Part shown: positions 11,818 through 23,742 of the stretch, in pieces
Layout of the letters: every line of letters starts with the position of its first letter
Position numbering within the stretch: the first letter of the stretch is position 1
NCBI GenBank assembly: GCA_963970005.1
Contig: CAXAMN010023362.1
Span: forward strand, 361,984-425,983
Origin: Durusdinium trenchii
Lineage: Eukaryota; Sar; Dinophyceae; Suessiales; Symbiodiniaceae
DNA length: 64,000 nucleotides
Direction: 5' to 3'
Program-made: the position numbers and the translations under genes
Notes under the pieces: generated by a model
Told to the model about the DNA's origin: nothing
Databases searched by the model: none
Seen by the model: the letters and a program-made list of their open reading frames with translations, nothing else

Positions 11818-13573
11818 AGCCACTTCATCTAAGATTCGTGAAGAGGAGGAGGTGAAACAGTCTGCAGCAGAGGCGACTGACAGGTTGGACGGTTGGACAG
11901 GACTATCTCAAGAATTGCAGTGTGGTGCAAGCTGCCAGCTGCTGCCAGTGCCGAGCTACTAGGACGCTACTAGGAGCAAAGGGCATCGCTACTATATAGG
12001 AGCAAGGACGCTACTAGGGGCTCCTAGTCTTTCTACCAGGAGCAAGAAGCTAATTACTAGGAACACATTGACCGATACTAGGCGCAAATGGCTGCCTTGA
12101 AGCAAGCTGCTGCAATGCAGCTGGCGCAGGCGAAACGGAGACAGTTTAATAGATCAGAATGCTATGTGAATGCGAGACCGGGCAGGCTGTTTTTTTCTTT
12201 TGACTCTTGACATGACTTAGATGTTGGACTGACCACCTCAGGCTTTTGCCATCTGACATGAGATGTAGATGCTAAGATCGGCGCTCCGTGCTTCCCAAAG
12301 TGCACTAGGTTCACATAACGCTGCTCACCAGGAAATCTGAACAACAACAACAACTTCACGTAGATACCTTTTTTCACCGCAACTCCATAACGGCGGAAGC
12401 TAAGGGCCACCAGGCTTTGGCCATTTCACAAAAGACTTGAATGCTTGGATCAGTGAGGTTTACAGAGCGTTGCTAAGGTGTCTTTGAAAAGAATGAAAGG
12501 GACCATAGCAACATAGTACATTTTCTGTGAGCCACCCGAGGTTGGATGCTACGGGCTACCAGGCGTTTGCCACCTGACACAAGACCGAGATGTTAAGATC
12601 AGCCCCCCCTCCGTGTTTCGCAAAGTGCACTCCTAGGTTCACATAACGCTGCTCACCAGAAAAGAAAAACACGATGTACATCTAAATCCAATATTACTAG
12701 TACCCCCCTTGTGGGACACACCTATGCCTCTCGCTGAATCTGTTGAAGCAAGTGCAGCATGAAGAACAAGCATGGGCATGAAAATCCCTGGACAAAGATG
12801 CGTTGAGCTGGCAACCAATTGAATTCCACATTGGCCCAAAGATGTAAACGTCACCCCACCACCCCATCACTACCAATACCAAGCGGCCTGTGGGCTTCCA
12901 TTCCATACCTGCTGAGAGAAAGAGAGGGTGAGAGAGAGAGAGAGAGAAAGGGAGAGAAAGGGAGAGAAGGAGTTTGTGCCTATGCGGGTAACACAAGGAC
13001 AGGTAAAAGTCGTGTCAAGTTTTGCGAACGCTAGCAAACCACAAGCAACGAAAACACTATTGCGGATTGCGGCCATTTGCGCACTCAGACTTTGCAGCAA
13101 ACGATCAAGAACTATTTTGCCTTGCGCTCGCTCCCTCAACGCGCTCATGGCCCAAAGAACCTGTTTCTTCTCCTTCCTCACTTCCATTTTGAGCCAATAG
13201 ACCCAGCCTCGTGCTACTAGGTGGAAGCGCAGAAGGCAGCGGAGCTAGCGCGTGCACAAGCAGAAGCAAAGGTGCCACGCAGATTGTTGTACCAGCATGA
13301 ATATATTAATATTTGATGTTCTCACGTGAGAAAAGATTAATTCAGGCATATGCCGCGGCGCGGGAGGCGGCCCTCCAATCCAAGGAGTGCACCGCTGCAG
13401 GGTGCTGTAGACATGATGTGAGCCTAGGCCTCGGCTTAGTCAGGTACTTGATCTGAATGGAAGGATGAACCAAGGCTCAGACAGCTTTGCCTTGCAGGAC
13501 CGCAAAGGAAGTGAGAGACCCCGGAGTTCTCACAGCAGTTGTCGACTCAGAGCTCCAGTTGCTGAGAAATCAA
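11818..13573 (+). CDS. Alanine/glutamate-rich coiled-coil protein, internal exons
   Basis: I do not recognise the family. Five short exons join in phase into one Ala/Glu/Lys/Gln-rich helix. They are about 11818-11875 (KIREEEEVKQSAAEAT), 12082-~12129 (AQMAALKQAAAMQLAQ), 13221-13271 (VEAQKAAELARAQAEAK), 13347-~13400 (AYAAAREAALQSKE) and 13500-~13575 (AKEVRDPGVLTAVVDSE). The composition predicts a coiled coil, with a less repetitive end carrying DPGVLTAVVDSELQLL. Two acceptors (AG at 12080-12081 and 13219-13220) sit in ACTAG|G, the core of a minisatellite found in the intron before exon 12082. No start or stop codon was identified. It is probably a structural or scaffold-type protein, but nothing in the sequence fixes a role. 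Confidence 0.5.
11950..12081 (+). repeat. CTACTAGGAGCAA minisatellite (intronic)
   Basis: Degenerate copies of CTACTAGGAGCAA and its partner GGGCTCCTAGT fill most of this intron. The last ACTAG forms the splice acceptor of the exon at 12082. A related block lies at 14878-14948. Confidence 0.7.
12238..12668. repeat. Imperfect direct repeats, about 105 bp, 320 bp apart
   Basis: Two copies at about 12238-12345 and 12555-12668 share a TTTGCCAYCTGACA start, an AAAGTGCACT core and the tail GGTTCACATAACGCTG. A third, weaker piece (CCAGGCTTTGGCCAT) lies at 12406-12480. All fall inside the long intron of the coiled-coil gene. Confidence 0.7.
12928..12970. repeat. AG microsatellite
   Basis: A GAGA-rich simple run. 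It gives long Arg/Glu frames on one strand and Leu/Ser frames on the other; neither is credible coding. Confidence 0.9.
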
Positions 13574-15400
13574 ATTATATAAAGATCGCTAGAATTATAC
13601 ACATACGTTCTGCTTCCAAAAGCATGCCGACCTGGTCATGGTCATAGTGGTTAATTTTGGTGCAAAGAGTAAGAGCTAGTTATGTAAGGCATTGATATGG
13701 TTCCCAGAGGCCAACAATGAATAATGTGTGCTTTTTTGATTCTCAGTAGTGTCGTAGTGTTTGATTAGACCGAGCTACAAGCAAGAAAGCCCCTTGAGCA
13801 AAGGCAGACCCAATGAAGAAAAGTGCAATCATTGGACAAAGTCTGACAACATCCTTAACCATTGTTTGTTATGTTTGGAAATCGTGAATTGCTCCCCTTT
13901 GATCAGTTTGCTGCTTGGCCTCTCCCTTGCTTACATAGACTTTTTCCAGCTAAGTTAACTTGTCCTATCTGAATTGGTCTTTTGATTGTTGTTTGTGGTT
14001 CCAAGCCCGTCGACGTGCAAATCACTGATCCTTGGTCTTCAAGTGGCGTTCACCTTGCTTTGCTGCTACTGCTGCTGCTCCCTGAAGTTTGATCTTGCCC
14101 AAATATGTTACTGTAACTGGGCCTGGCCTGGCTGGGGAATTTTCCCAATCTCGCCCGGTACCTTGCAGCATCTCGCTTTGCACCTCGCCTGGCACACACC
14201 ACATGTTTGCCAAAACCCCAAACAGTAGCGACAGAAGGGTTTCATGATGTCACCGTGCCATGCAGTTTGTTGAGGCATTTGTGGAGTCTGTGTGTGCGTG
14301 GTTTTGTGCCAGTCGGGAATGGGGCACATGGTTATATACGTAAATGGCCCGTGAGCGGGACGACTGGCAAAAATGAGGTTTTCTGTTGCTTCTAGGTGAA
14401 CCTATATACATCTATAATTTGTGGCGCACAATGTGGTGGCAGTCGAAGAGTTCAACAACCCATTGTGGTTTGAGATAACCCTGAACTTAATATTTTGTGT
14501 CTTTGAAAGATTAATGCTTCCATCTGCAGGGTGGGTGGGTGGGTGCGGCCACGCCTGGGTTTCCAAGATGGGTGGACTTTCTGGTTTGTTGTTGGGGCGA
14601 CACTCCTGACGCCCTTGAACATGGAGGAGTGTGGGCACATGACCGGGTGGAAGTGGTGGTGGGGTTAATAAACTGACTAATATCGTGATGCGCAGGTCTT
14701 TATGTTGCGCCTGGTTCTAAACGTGAGGCTTGAATTAGTGTTTGCTGTCTAGAGTCTAGAGATGTCTAGAGGTAAAGCACTGCACCATCTCCCATGAGGG
14801 CCTGAGCGAAAAGTTTGCCTGAGTATGCAACAAAGCAAGTAGGAAACATCACATCATTGACAAGTGTAATTATGCATTAGGAACAAGAAGCTACTAGGAG
14901 CAAAGGACATCGCTACTAGGGGCTCCTGGCCTTACTACTAGGAGCAAGGTCGAGAAACTTCAAAACACTGTAAATACCAGATGCATTTTGTGGGCAGCTA
15001 GTCTATTTTTTAGAGGGGCGCTAGCAACTCTGTTGCTTGCCAAGCAGATTGAGGTGGCTCTGCCTGTAATGAGGCATCGGGCTTGTTGTCTATCGGCTAT
15101 CGGCTATTGTTGTTCCTGGAAGAATTGGCAATGCCTTTCCTATCCTTTCCTGAAGGAGAAAGCCAGGAAGATGAAGCAATTGAAGGAGACCTTTGATTTT
15201 GCGTTTGTTTGATGTCTTACCACTCTAATTAAGCGGAGGCCAAAAAACGACTGAACCCAACGACGTCCAGTTCCAGGCTTTGATTTTGGTTGACCACACG
15301 TCAATTGAACATGTTGACATGTTATATAGACTTCAGTCGCGCGACATGTGGTGCCAGTTCCAACTCCAGCTCAATCCAGTGCCTTGATGAGCAGATTAAA
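13574..15400. other. Mostly non-coding, possible small acidic exon
   Basis: No gene is recognised. It holds a CTACTAGG-type block at 14878-14948 and a GGGT run at 14529-14545. Around 15118-15205 a frame rich in Glu/Asp (PFLSFPEGESQEDEAIEGD) could be an exon of either neighbour. Confidence 0.4.
14878..14948 (+). repeat. CTACTAGG minisatellite block
   Basis: Repeats of GCTACTAGGAGCAA and GGGCTCCTGG, the same family as 11950-12081. Confidence 0.7.
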
Positions 15401-15424
15401 GGGGAAATATATAATTTCACAACT

Positions 15425-16010
15425 GTCGAGTGAGCACTCAGGAAGGCGAAGAAGAAGAAGAAGAAGGAGGCCATGGCCAAGGCATGCCTCAGGGTCCAGC
15501 AACCATTGGATGGAGGTGTGCTCGCAGGAATTTTTGCAACCGCGTTTCCCAACAACCAGGCATCTCCGATGGAACCCGTAGCGGCAACATGCTTCGACCA
15601 TGTTGTCGCCAGCATGAACCTGAATATTTCTGGCAGGGCCACATGCGCACAGTTGGACTGTTGTACCTGCATTTCCAGGATACCTTTCATGTTGCATGGG
15701 CAAGTGAACATGCAAGACGATGTTACGAGCATAATGATTTCTGCTGCTTGAGGGTCCTTGAAGTCAAATGTTTCAAGATTAGGCCTTCCAAGGCAAAGAA
15801 GAAGAGCACACATCAATTTGCTCATCCTCGTGCGGTGCAGCAAGACTTTTGTCAGGGGCACTCGATCTTAAGCATCGAAATGGTAGTTCTATGGGTTTCA
15901 GCCTCAAGGGGAAGAGGAGGAGGACGAGCGGCCAGATTTTCCACCTGCTGGCACAAAAGGCTGGTGATCATTAATTTCAACTTGGCTGGCTTTTGTCTCG
16001 CATCCGCATG
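15425..16010 (+). other. Possible charged exons upstream of the adenylation gene
   Basis: A Lys- or Glu-rich stretch at 15440-15480 and an acidic/proline frame near 15895-15960 (QGEEEEDERPDFPPAG) look like dinoflagellate exon pieces. They lie before the adenylation exon at 16233 and may be its amino-terminal exons or the end of another gene. A + frame at 15430-16017 is open throughout but mixes unrelated compositions, and I do not trust it as one protein. Confidence 0.25.
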
Positions 16011-16232
16011 GTTGTGAGTGAGAACTCGTCCAGCCAATTCAATAGCGACTTGACCGATATAGAGCTTGTGTGAGTGTTTGTTTTAATTCTTGCAGACTCG
16101 TATTGAGGTTCTGTACTTTGTGAAATCGAGCGGCAGCTGCCTTCAGAACTAGCAGTCGTGCAACTGGTGGCTGATGATGAGGCGTGTCAACCACATTTTT
16201 GGGGTTTGTACGATGCTGTCCCTGACTGAAAG

Positions 16233-18270
16233 GCCTTGCTGCTTAGCTATGCGCAGCTCCTCTCCTGGGCTGAAGACATTGCCAAACAAATAGAGGCCTC
16301 CGATTTAAGCAGACTAAGACAGGGTTTTCTGCTTGTTGCGCTTCTGCTGGACCGCTCAGCACTTTGTCTTGCTGCGATTCTCGGGAGTTGGAAGGCTGGT
16401 GGGGCATATGTACCCGTGCCCAAAGATGCTCCATTTGCAAGGCAGAAGTTTCTGTGCTCCCAGGCAGACATGGTGCTAATGGAGGATGACGGTTCTTCGA
16501 ACGAATGTCGTGTTCATGCTTGCACCCTATTCCTCTCAAACAGTTGGAGACCGACCTGCCAAAAAGTACCACGTCAGCAAAGGCAGGTCCCCTCTGCTGA
16601 CCAGATGTGCATGGTAATATACACATCAGGCTCTACTGGTCAACCGAAAGGAGTCCTGTGCAATCACAAGTGCCTTTGGCACTCAGCCTGCTGCTTTGCC
16701 AAAGACATAGGAGCGACGTGCACAACTCGTTTGCTTTGGAAGACACCTTACCAGTGGCGAACTGCAGAATATGAAGCTTTCGCAGCTCTTTGTTTTGGTG
16801 GCGTGTTGTATATTGCCCCTGAAGGTTCCCAGAGAAATTTACCGCTTCTGGCACAGCTTACTGAGACATACAGCATCAGTGCTTTGACAGCAGTACCATC
16901 AGTTTTGCCTTCTCTTATGCGCCACTTGGGGAACTGCCCTGCCCTCAAGCATATGGCAGCCGTCGGTGAGGCTTTGCCCGCTGAAGTCTGTAAACTGTTT
17001 TTGGAGAAAGGTCCTCAGTTGCGGAACTACTACGGCCTGACTGAAACTGCTATGACTTCCTGGCTTTGCAGCCACATCCCACACCGGTCAGTTGCACCTG
17101 TGGGGCAAGCGCAGCCAGAAGTGCAGGTTTCGTTGCTACTGGAGCCAGGAGGTAAGCCTGTCCCAGAGGGAGAGGTCTACTTCAGTGGCATACTGTCTCA
17201 AGGTTATTTGAACCAGCCGGAGCTTACAAGAGAACGGTACCATAAGGTCCAGCTGAAGAACCAAGCGTTAAGTTTGCACGCAAATAGCCCTCTTTGACCA
17301 CGCGTGATGCATCTAGGGTTGTAGATTGAGTCGGGAATCGAATCCAACTGTTATCGTGCCCTGTGTAGGTGAACAGTGAAATTTGTTTTCAGACTGGTGA
17401 CTTTGGCATGTGGAGAGACGGCGAACTGGAAATCTGCGGACGGAAGGATGCCCAGGCGAGAAGACACGATAAATGACGATGCCAGTCCAAGAAACCTGCA
17501 GCCAAGTAGCTTGTGAAGAAACGTGCATGTTGGATCATGTTGGTGTGAAGTGAATTTGGAGAAATACCTTGGCAGGTGAAGCTTCATGGTGTGCGGATAG
17601 AATTGGCAGAAATTGAATCTTCACTATCGACCATGTGCGAGGGGGCGGCTGTGGTGCAAGCGCTTCAGGACTCACAAACCTTAGTTCCCGGGATCGGACT
17701 TGGCACCTGTGTAACAACTTGCATTTTCTGAGGGACTTGGAATTTGGATGATTTTGGTGGGTATGAAACGGTAATGCCCTTCCATTCTTGCGTTTGCACC
17801 TCTCAGCTTCGCCGCAGCAGAGGTGGCATTCGTGACAGGGGCCCAAGACAACCTGCGGCAATCCTTGTCAAAGACTCTTCCAGCCTATATGATTCCGGTG
17901 CATTTCATCCACTTAAAGTGCTTGCCACGCCTTGAAAATGACAAGATCAACCGAAGTGCCCTTCGGGACATGACATTGGGACTACAATCCCGTGCTCAAG
18001 CTGAAGCACAGCTCGAAGAAGACTTAGCTTTGGGGGATGAGAAAACCGAGTGCTTCTCGAATGACCTTCTGCGATTTTTGGATTCTTTGGGTTTCGAGCG
18101 TTTGCTCAGCTCACGGCAGGCAAGAATGCAGCGACTTTGCGATAACCTTTCAGTACTAGCAATGACGAACGTGGTTCTATTTCACTGGTTTTGGTGTGTC
18201 CTTATTGAGCCACGGACTTACCATTTTTCAGGATCGCAAAGCAACGCCGTGCCAATGGCAAAGTTGCAGG
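16233..18270 (+). CDS. AMP-forming adenylation domain (NRPS-like), spliced
   Basis: Activates a carboxylic or amino acid as an acyl-adenylate. Exon 1 is 16233-17246, entered from an AG|GCC acceptor rather than a start codon. It carries the A2-like LGSWKAGGAYVPV, the A3 P-loop YTSGSTGQPKGV and the A5 NYYGLTETAMT. After a GT-AG intron (17247-17392), exon 17393-17455 gives A7 (TGDFGMWRDGELEICGRKD). After a GC-AG intron (17456-17575), the exon from 17576 gives A8 (VKLHGVRIELAEIE). The exon from about 17815 gives A10 (LPAYMIPVHF, NDKINRSAL, with the catalytic-type Lys). Core motifs A2-A10 are present in order, so the domain looks complete. No carrier-protein LGGxS motif follows. Instead the same open frame runs into membrane segments. 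Substrate cannot be read from the sequence; an acyl-CoA synthetase-like activity is the alternative. Confidence 0.85.
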
Positions 18271-19677
18271 TTAGCTCGTGGCTTTTGTACACATACCGCC
18301 TCGCCACACAGGATTGGGCTTATGGCATTTTTGCTTTCACCACAGCGTTGATGTCGCCTAACAATGAGAGATTTACAGGCCGCGATGCAGCTATTTTTTG
18401 TGCTCTACTTCTACACAGGCTGCAGGGAGTAGTCACTAGTAAAAGTTAAATCATGTGATGATGCAACCACAGTCGAACGTCCTTCATTGAGAGATCTGGC
18501 AATATGGACGCATGTTTTGCGAGCACCAACACCGTTAGTAGGTACCCAAGCGTCATGTATTGAAACAGTCGGGACGCTTCTAAGACTCATGCTGGTCAGT
18601 GTCAGTAGCGATTGTCAAAGCAGAGAAGCAGGGGCTTGTTGTCATTGTTGTTTGGGTGTAAATGCATTCACTGCCTGGCAGGTTGTTTTCCGATGATTGC
18701 TTCGCATTGCCTTGGGCCGCCCTGGAATGATATTGTTTTCCATGCTGAGACCGTGCAAAGATGGTTCCTGCTTGCATTGCTCATTGGCAAAATGGTTGTA
18801 GTTGGAGGTCTTCATTGTGGAGCAGGTGGTGCGGGTGTTTGATTTGTTCATGTCCCGCTTCGAGCATCATCTCTCTCTTTCTCTCGCTCGGTTCGTGCAA
18901 TTTAGAGTTTAGAGGGCAGTGGGCAAAATGCGCAACTTCAGCTTGGTTGTGTGCATCAGGACCAATCCTGCAGCTGATGCCTTTGCTGTGCATTTTCTTG
19001 TTGGTTCCATCTTGCTTCCTCGACTTTTACGCTGCTGGCGGAGAGTACTTCTTGCCGACCGAGAGGTGGCCAGAATGCCAATCTTGCTTGATGACACCCA
19101 AGGCCAAGTCAGTTATATAGTGCTTGTTGCATGTTCAGCTATGTGTTGTGGTGGTAAGATGACATAGAACCATGCAGGAGTGAATTGGCACATACATAGT
19201 TACATACATACATACATACATTGCACTTTCCTTTTTTTAAAATCTTTCTGCTGCACTTTTGAAAGTTTTGGGGTGCCAGGTAGCGCTGTGCTGTCTCCTG
19301 TACGTGGGTTTTTCACACTTTGGCACTGCGTGCGCAGAGCTGATCCACAAGATAAAGGCTCCAGAGGGTGCTCTCATATTCATTGCGGCTTGCATGGTAT
19401 CTGAACGTGCACGCATAGCACAAGCTGCCATTGAAGGCGATAGTCTTGTGGGCCCTGTTCATCAGCTCTTTGTTCGCTTCCTTGGATTGCTTCTTATCAT
19501 AATTCAGACGCTTGCTCTAGTCAGTGCCGGAAAGCCATTTGCAAGTAAAAGATGGCACCTTCGGTGGCCAGCACGGTACTTGTTGGGCAGCTACCTGCTG
19601 AATTTGAACTTTCTTGATGTGTTCGGCATCAGTCCCGAAGTTCGAAGGCCAGGAAGATTTCCAGCTTGGTGGTTGTA
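18110..19677 (+). CDS. Polytopic membrane region fused to the adenylation domain
   Basis: The exon holding adenylation motif A10 continues without a stop into a charged linker and then a first hydrophobic segment (LSVLAMTNVVLFHWFWCVL, about 18150-18210) and a second (DWAYGIFAFTTALM, about 18310-18355). Further hydrophobic exon pieces appear near 18725-18800 (RWFLLALLIGKMVV), 18955-19035 (LQLMPLLCIFLLVPSCFLDF) and 19265-19677 (CCLLYVGFSHFGTACAELI, then LFVRFLGLLLIIIQTLALV). The first segment, LCDNLSVLAMTNVVLFHW, recalls the start of acyltransferase-3-type membrane proteins, but that match is weak. The splice pattern beyond about 18270 is unresolved, and the frame at 19259-19678 ends in a stop that may or may not be the real one. 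Confidence 0.5.
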
Positions 19678-19678
19678 G

Positions 19679-20800
19679 AGTCGCCGCTGCATAATCTGAC
19701 ATCGCGAGGCACTTGCTGGAAAAGGAAATTGCTTGGATGAATTTGGGGCCTTTGGCGCCAACTTCTTAGACGAAGCCTTGCAAATTGCAATTTCCAGCAT
19801 AGCTCACGTGGCAGAGTGATACAGTGTATGCCAGTAGAAACATACACTGTAGAAACATGGATTTACATACTGTAAGCAGACTGGTGTATATGACTAGCTA
19901 TGCCACACAGTGTGCCACTGAAACATACTGAAACCAAGGTGTGCAGTCTGCATTTGGGCCTCTATGCTGCTACCGATCGCCAGCACCCTAGATGGACACA
20001 AGCATGCAGCATACTGTTCAATACTGTTTGAAGACGTACTGCGCATCAGTTGAGGCGGCGTTCTTAATTTTGGCCGCACCGATACTCCAAACACTGTTTG
20101 GATCCCAGCTTCTCGCGTACATTATGGGCTTTATACTGTATGTTGCCCTGAGACCCTGACATGCATAAGGCTCATAGCCTGGCCTTGGCAGATTGCGTCG
20201 TTTGCATTGCGTGCTGCTCGAGTATGGTGGAATCTGAGGATGTGGTGACCCCAGGTGGTTTTAGATATGTCATTAAGTTTTACATATGGAATGCAACACA
20301 CCGTCCCTGAAGTGCCTGGTCAGCCTGGACATGAGAACGCCTCAGGCAGACGCCGAAATCACAACCGCTCCTGAACGATCAGAGGGGTTGCAATGTGTAA
20401 CAATCGGCGGTCGCAGACACAACACCTTCCCAACGGTTATGTGCTCTTGACGCGAATTTGTGAGCTGGAGCGAGACGGTTGGAGCAAGATAAAGCTGAAT
20501 CGGGCTGACTATATAATTCACACTTTGTCCTTTTGAAATTCCTACCGTCACGCAAGTTGTACAAAGAGCCTGCTCGATGGTTGACAGATTCGCAGAAAAC
20601 AGCGTTACACGGGGCATTTGGCTGCTCATGGGCGCGAGTATCATTTTCTTTGCAGACACGCTCCGTTTATGCCATGCCATGGGTCAGGAGCAAGTGATAT
20701 CAAGGGAGTATACGGGCGCATGCAGCATAATAAATAATATGCATCGTGGTTAACTCAAACGTGAAAGTGTGCAACAGTCATGCTGGCTCCTGTTTACTTT
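19679..20800. other. Non-coding stretch
   Basis: No exon recognised. A short imperfect repeat of ATACACTGTAGAAACATG-like sequence lies at 19830-19935. Otherwise nothing is visible. Confidence 0.4.
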
Positions 20801-20807
20801 CCGCCAC

Positions 20808-23742
20808 AGGTGAAAAAGGACAGCAAGAAGAAGAGAAGTATAAGCACAAAAGCATCTGGAAGCAACCCCAAGTTGAGGAAGAGTGAGACTCGGACCGTGA
20901 AAAGGACCTTGAGCAAAGAGAAGGCAGTTGGGTGACCGGTGCCAAATAAACGCAGCAGACTTCGAGAGGCGAATCTCCAATTGCTCAGTCAGAGCATCTA
21001 AGAGCCATCGCAATGGCTCCAACCTAATAGGAATGGCCTCCAAAATTGCCTCCAACCCAGAAGGAATGGCCTCCAACCTAATAGCCATGGACTTCAATTG
21101 CCTCCAACCAGATGTTTTGTTGCAACTACGGCTTTTGGATCCTTTTGGCATCAGGTGCCTGTAAAGCATTCCCACAGAGAGAAGGGGGGCACATGACAAG
21201 TTCACAAGGGTCCAGAGATTTGGACAATCCGCATGGTCAGGCGCTTTTCTCTTTAAATTTGTATCATTCGGCAGACTTTGTGCCAGTCCGGCAAGAAGAA
21301 GCGAAAGAAGCGGAAAAGCCAAGTCTCATCGAGCAGCGTCTCATCTCCATGTGTGGCGAGTCAAAGCCCCTTTTGAATGTGAATGGGCTCGCTGAATGGC
21401 TGCTGGGCCCCAAACAAGAGGCCTCGAACTCTACAGCCATGTATTTCTCGAAGTCAGACTGCCCAGGTTCGACTGCCACAGATGTCACGCAGGTGGACAC
21501 TTGAACAGCAATCAGGCGCAATCAGCCTTGGACACGGGATGAAGTTCATGAAAGGTTCATGATTCATCGGATAAAAGGACTGCAACTTTTTACATCATGA
21601 GTTTTGCCGGGATTTGGACAAGAGGACCAGGCGGACTAAGAAAATTGGCAAGTTGGATGAAGAAACTATGTCAGGTTCACGAAAACCAAGTGCGCCTAAT
21701 TGCCTGGTGTTTTGGAATTGGCCCATGCACACTTAAGTGGCAAGCTACAGTAAGCCAGTAAGCCGTGCTCACTGTACTTGTGTCCAAATTGTTCTGCACA
21801 GTTAGCTTTGCATGCGCTACCATAGCGTGCGCAAATACATGCAAATGTCATGCAACTGCAAAGTGAACAAGTGTAACAACATGCATCCTACCGTCTTGAG
21901 AGAAGGATGAACTGGTAGGTCCACTTAGAAGCTCGTGCCAGATCGGAGGGTCAGGAGTCAGGAGGACCAAAAACGTGACAATTTCATCGTCCAGGTCAGC
22001 CTCTACCAAGCATGTTGTGATCTGCCCAAAACATGGGAGGCCAGGACCAAAGCTTTATTGGTCGGTTTGGGGGGTTCAAATCCTTTGGTTGCACGGTTGA
22101 TGCTGGCAGAGACTCATGCTGATGGTAGCTGGCAGCTACTAGGTTGGAGGCCATCGCTACTAGAGTGGAGGCCCACGGTGGAGGCCATCGCTACTAGGTT
22201 GGAGACCATTACTACCACTAGCAAGAAGCTACTAAGACTCCATTGGCAAAGCCCCGCCCTGTTGCGTCTCTTGTTTCCTGAGGCAATTCGGCAATGTGCA
22301 GGCCCAGCAACCATGCAGAGCGGACATTCTTGTTCACATCGCTGAAAGACCCCAAAGGTTATTTATAATAGTAGATTAATTTGGTGCTTCCTGACTAGAG
22401 ATGCAACAGGAAAAAATATGCAACCGTGGCACTTCAGAGCCATGATTCTTGATTACTGAATTCCGCATACGGCTGCCGCCGATGATTTGCTGGACAGGCA
22501 GGCTCCGAACCTCATGCTTTCCTTGTCCCTCTTCACACCTGTCTAAAAAGCTGTTCAACATTATTTGCAAGCAATTCTGAAATTCTTGCGAGCCCCAACT
22601 GGCTCATCACTCAGTCGGGTCGCAATTTACTACAATTAGAAGTATGACCAGGGCCAACTTCTATGAAGGACAATGATGACCAAGCTGCTCGAGGCAGGAT
22701 GCCGCAGAGCGGATGCAACCTTTTGACGATGTTGACCCTTATATAATCAACTTGAAAATGCATAAAGAAAGGAAGACACCTGAAAGAAATGTACAAAGCC
22801 AGGAAAGAAAGATACATCTTTAGTACGAAGAGCAGATTGAATTCTTGCCCAAGGCTTGTGCCTCGCAGCTGTGCCGTGCCGACGTTTGCGACAGTTTCAC
22901 CATACGCAAGCAGTATCAAAAAGCCGGATGCTGTTCATGTTTCGGTGCCTTGTCAGATTATATAGAAGTACCGGATGCTCGACTCAGAAGGAGGTTCTAT
23001 GACCGTTCCATCCCAAGAACACCGGTTTTGATCTGCAAGCTGGTGAACATGTTTAGGAGACGGACAAACCCTTTTGGACGCATGCACTGCAATCTATACA
23101 GTGTACTCTCGGTCTTGGCATGTGAAAGCACGGACTGCCGCAGATATTTCGGCGTGGCGTTTTCAGGGAATTATGTACAAAAGCATGGAACCCATGGAAC
23201 AGGCATTTGGCCTTCAATATCTACAATATTTGCATTATCCAATGCTTGTGACATCTAACGTTTAATACTTTAAAGTGGCTTCGGCCAACACAGATGTCAA
23301 GTATGTGAATCACATGTGGTCAAATGTCCAAAAGGTAAGGCTCAGGTTCATCCTGTTGGGCAGAACTTGCGCTTACGATTTGCAGCCGTGGGCACATAAA
23401 GGATCGTGAAGGCCAAAAAGGGGCGTGTCACGTTCCAGGGTCCACACTCCTGCAGTGCAACCATCCTAGAGCGGAAAGCAGGGCTAGACACCCTTTTCCA
23501 CTGTTGAAGTGTGCGTTGAATAAGAATAAAGGTGCACATGCTCAAATCGGATTGCTTTTCTTTGCAGGCTGATGCTGGCAAATGACCCACTAGTCAGAGA
23601 GCATTTTCCGCAGTACTTGCCTTCGGAGGAGCCTGAGCATGTTTTGGTTTGGCTTCTGAGAGCTTTTGGGAGAGAACGAACTCAGGATGAGCTCTCCGCC
23701 ACGGCGCAGTTGGTGGCTGAAATGCCTTCAAATGAGATGCAG
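20808..23742 (+). CDS. Unrecognised gene, scattered lysine-rich exons
   Basis: The family is not recognised. Candidate exons, each behind a CAG or TAG acceptor, are 20808-~20925 (KKDSKKKRSISTKASG, very basic), ~21288-21355 (SGKKKRKKRKSQVSSSSVSS), ~21950-21995, ~23274-23334 (ASANTDVKYVNHMWSNVQK, with GTAAGG after it) and ~23570-23742 (MLANDPLVREHFPQYLPS then HVLVWLLRAFGRERTQDE). The basic runs resemble nuclear localisation stretches. The last exon is a compact amphipathic module. Phases between the last two do not join directly, so exons are missing or more than one gene is present. Several dispersed minisatellite blocks lie within these introns. Confidence 0.35.
21000..21112 (-). repeat. GGAGGCCAT minisatellite block
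   Basis: Copies of ATGGCCTCCAACCTAATAG, the reverse complement of the unit seen at 22133-22235. Confidence 0.7.
22133..22235 (+). repeat. CTACTAGGTTGGAGGCCATCG minisatellite block
   Basis: About four degenerate units of a 21-30 bp repeat whose two halves are CTACTAGG and TTGGAGGCCATCG. It links the CTACTAGGAGCAA blocks upstream with the GGAGGCCAT blocks at 21.0 and 24.0 kb. Confidence 0.75.

Noticed and set aside
15322-15861. 179-residue - strand frame opposite a + frame
   Set aside because: It contains a run of Phe that is the complement of a GAAGAA run. No motif, and no - strand neighbours in this block.
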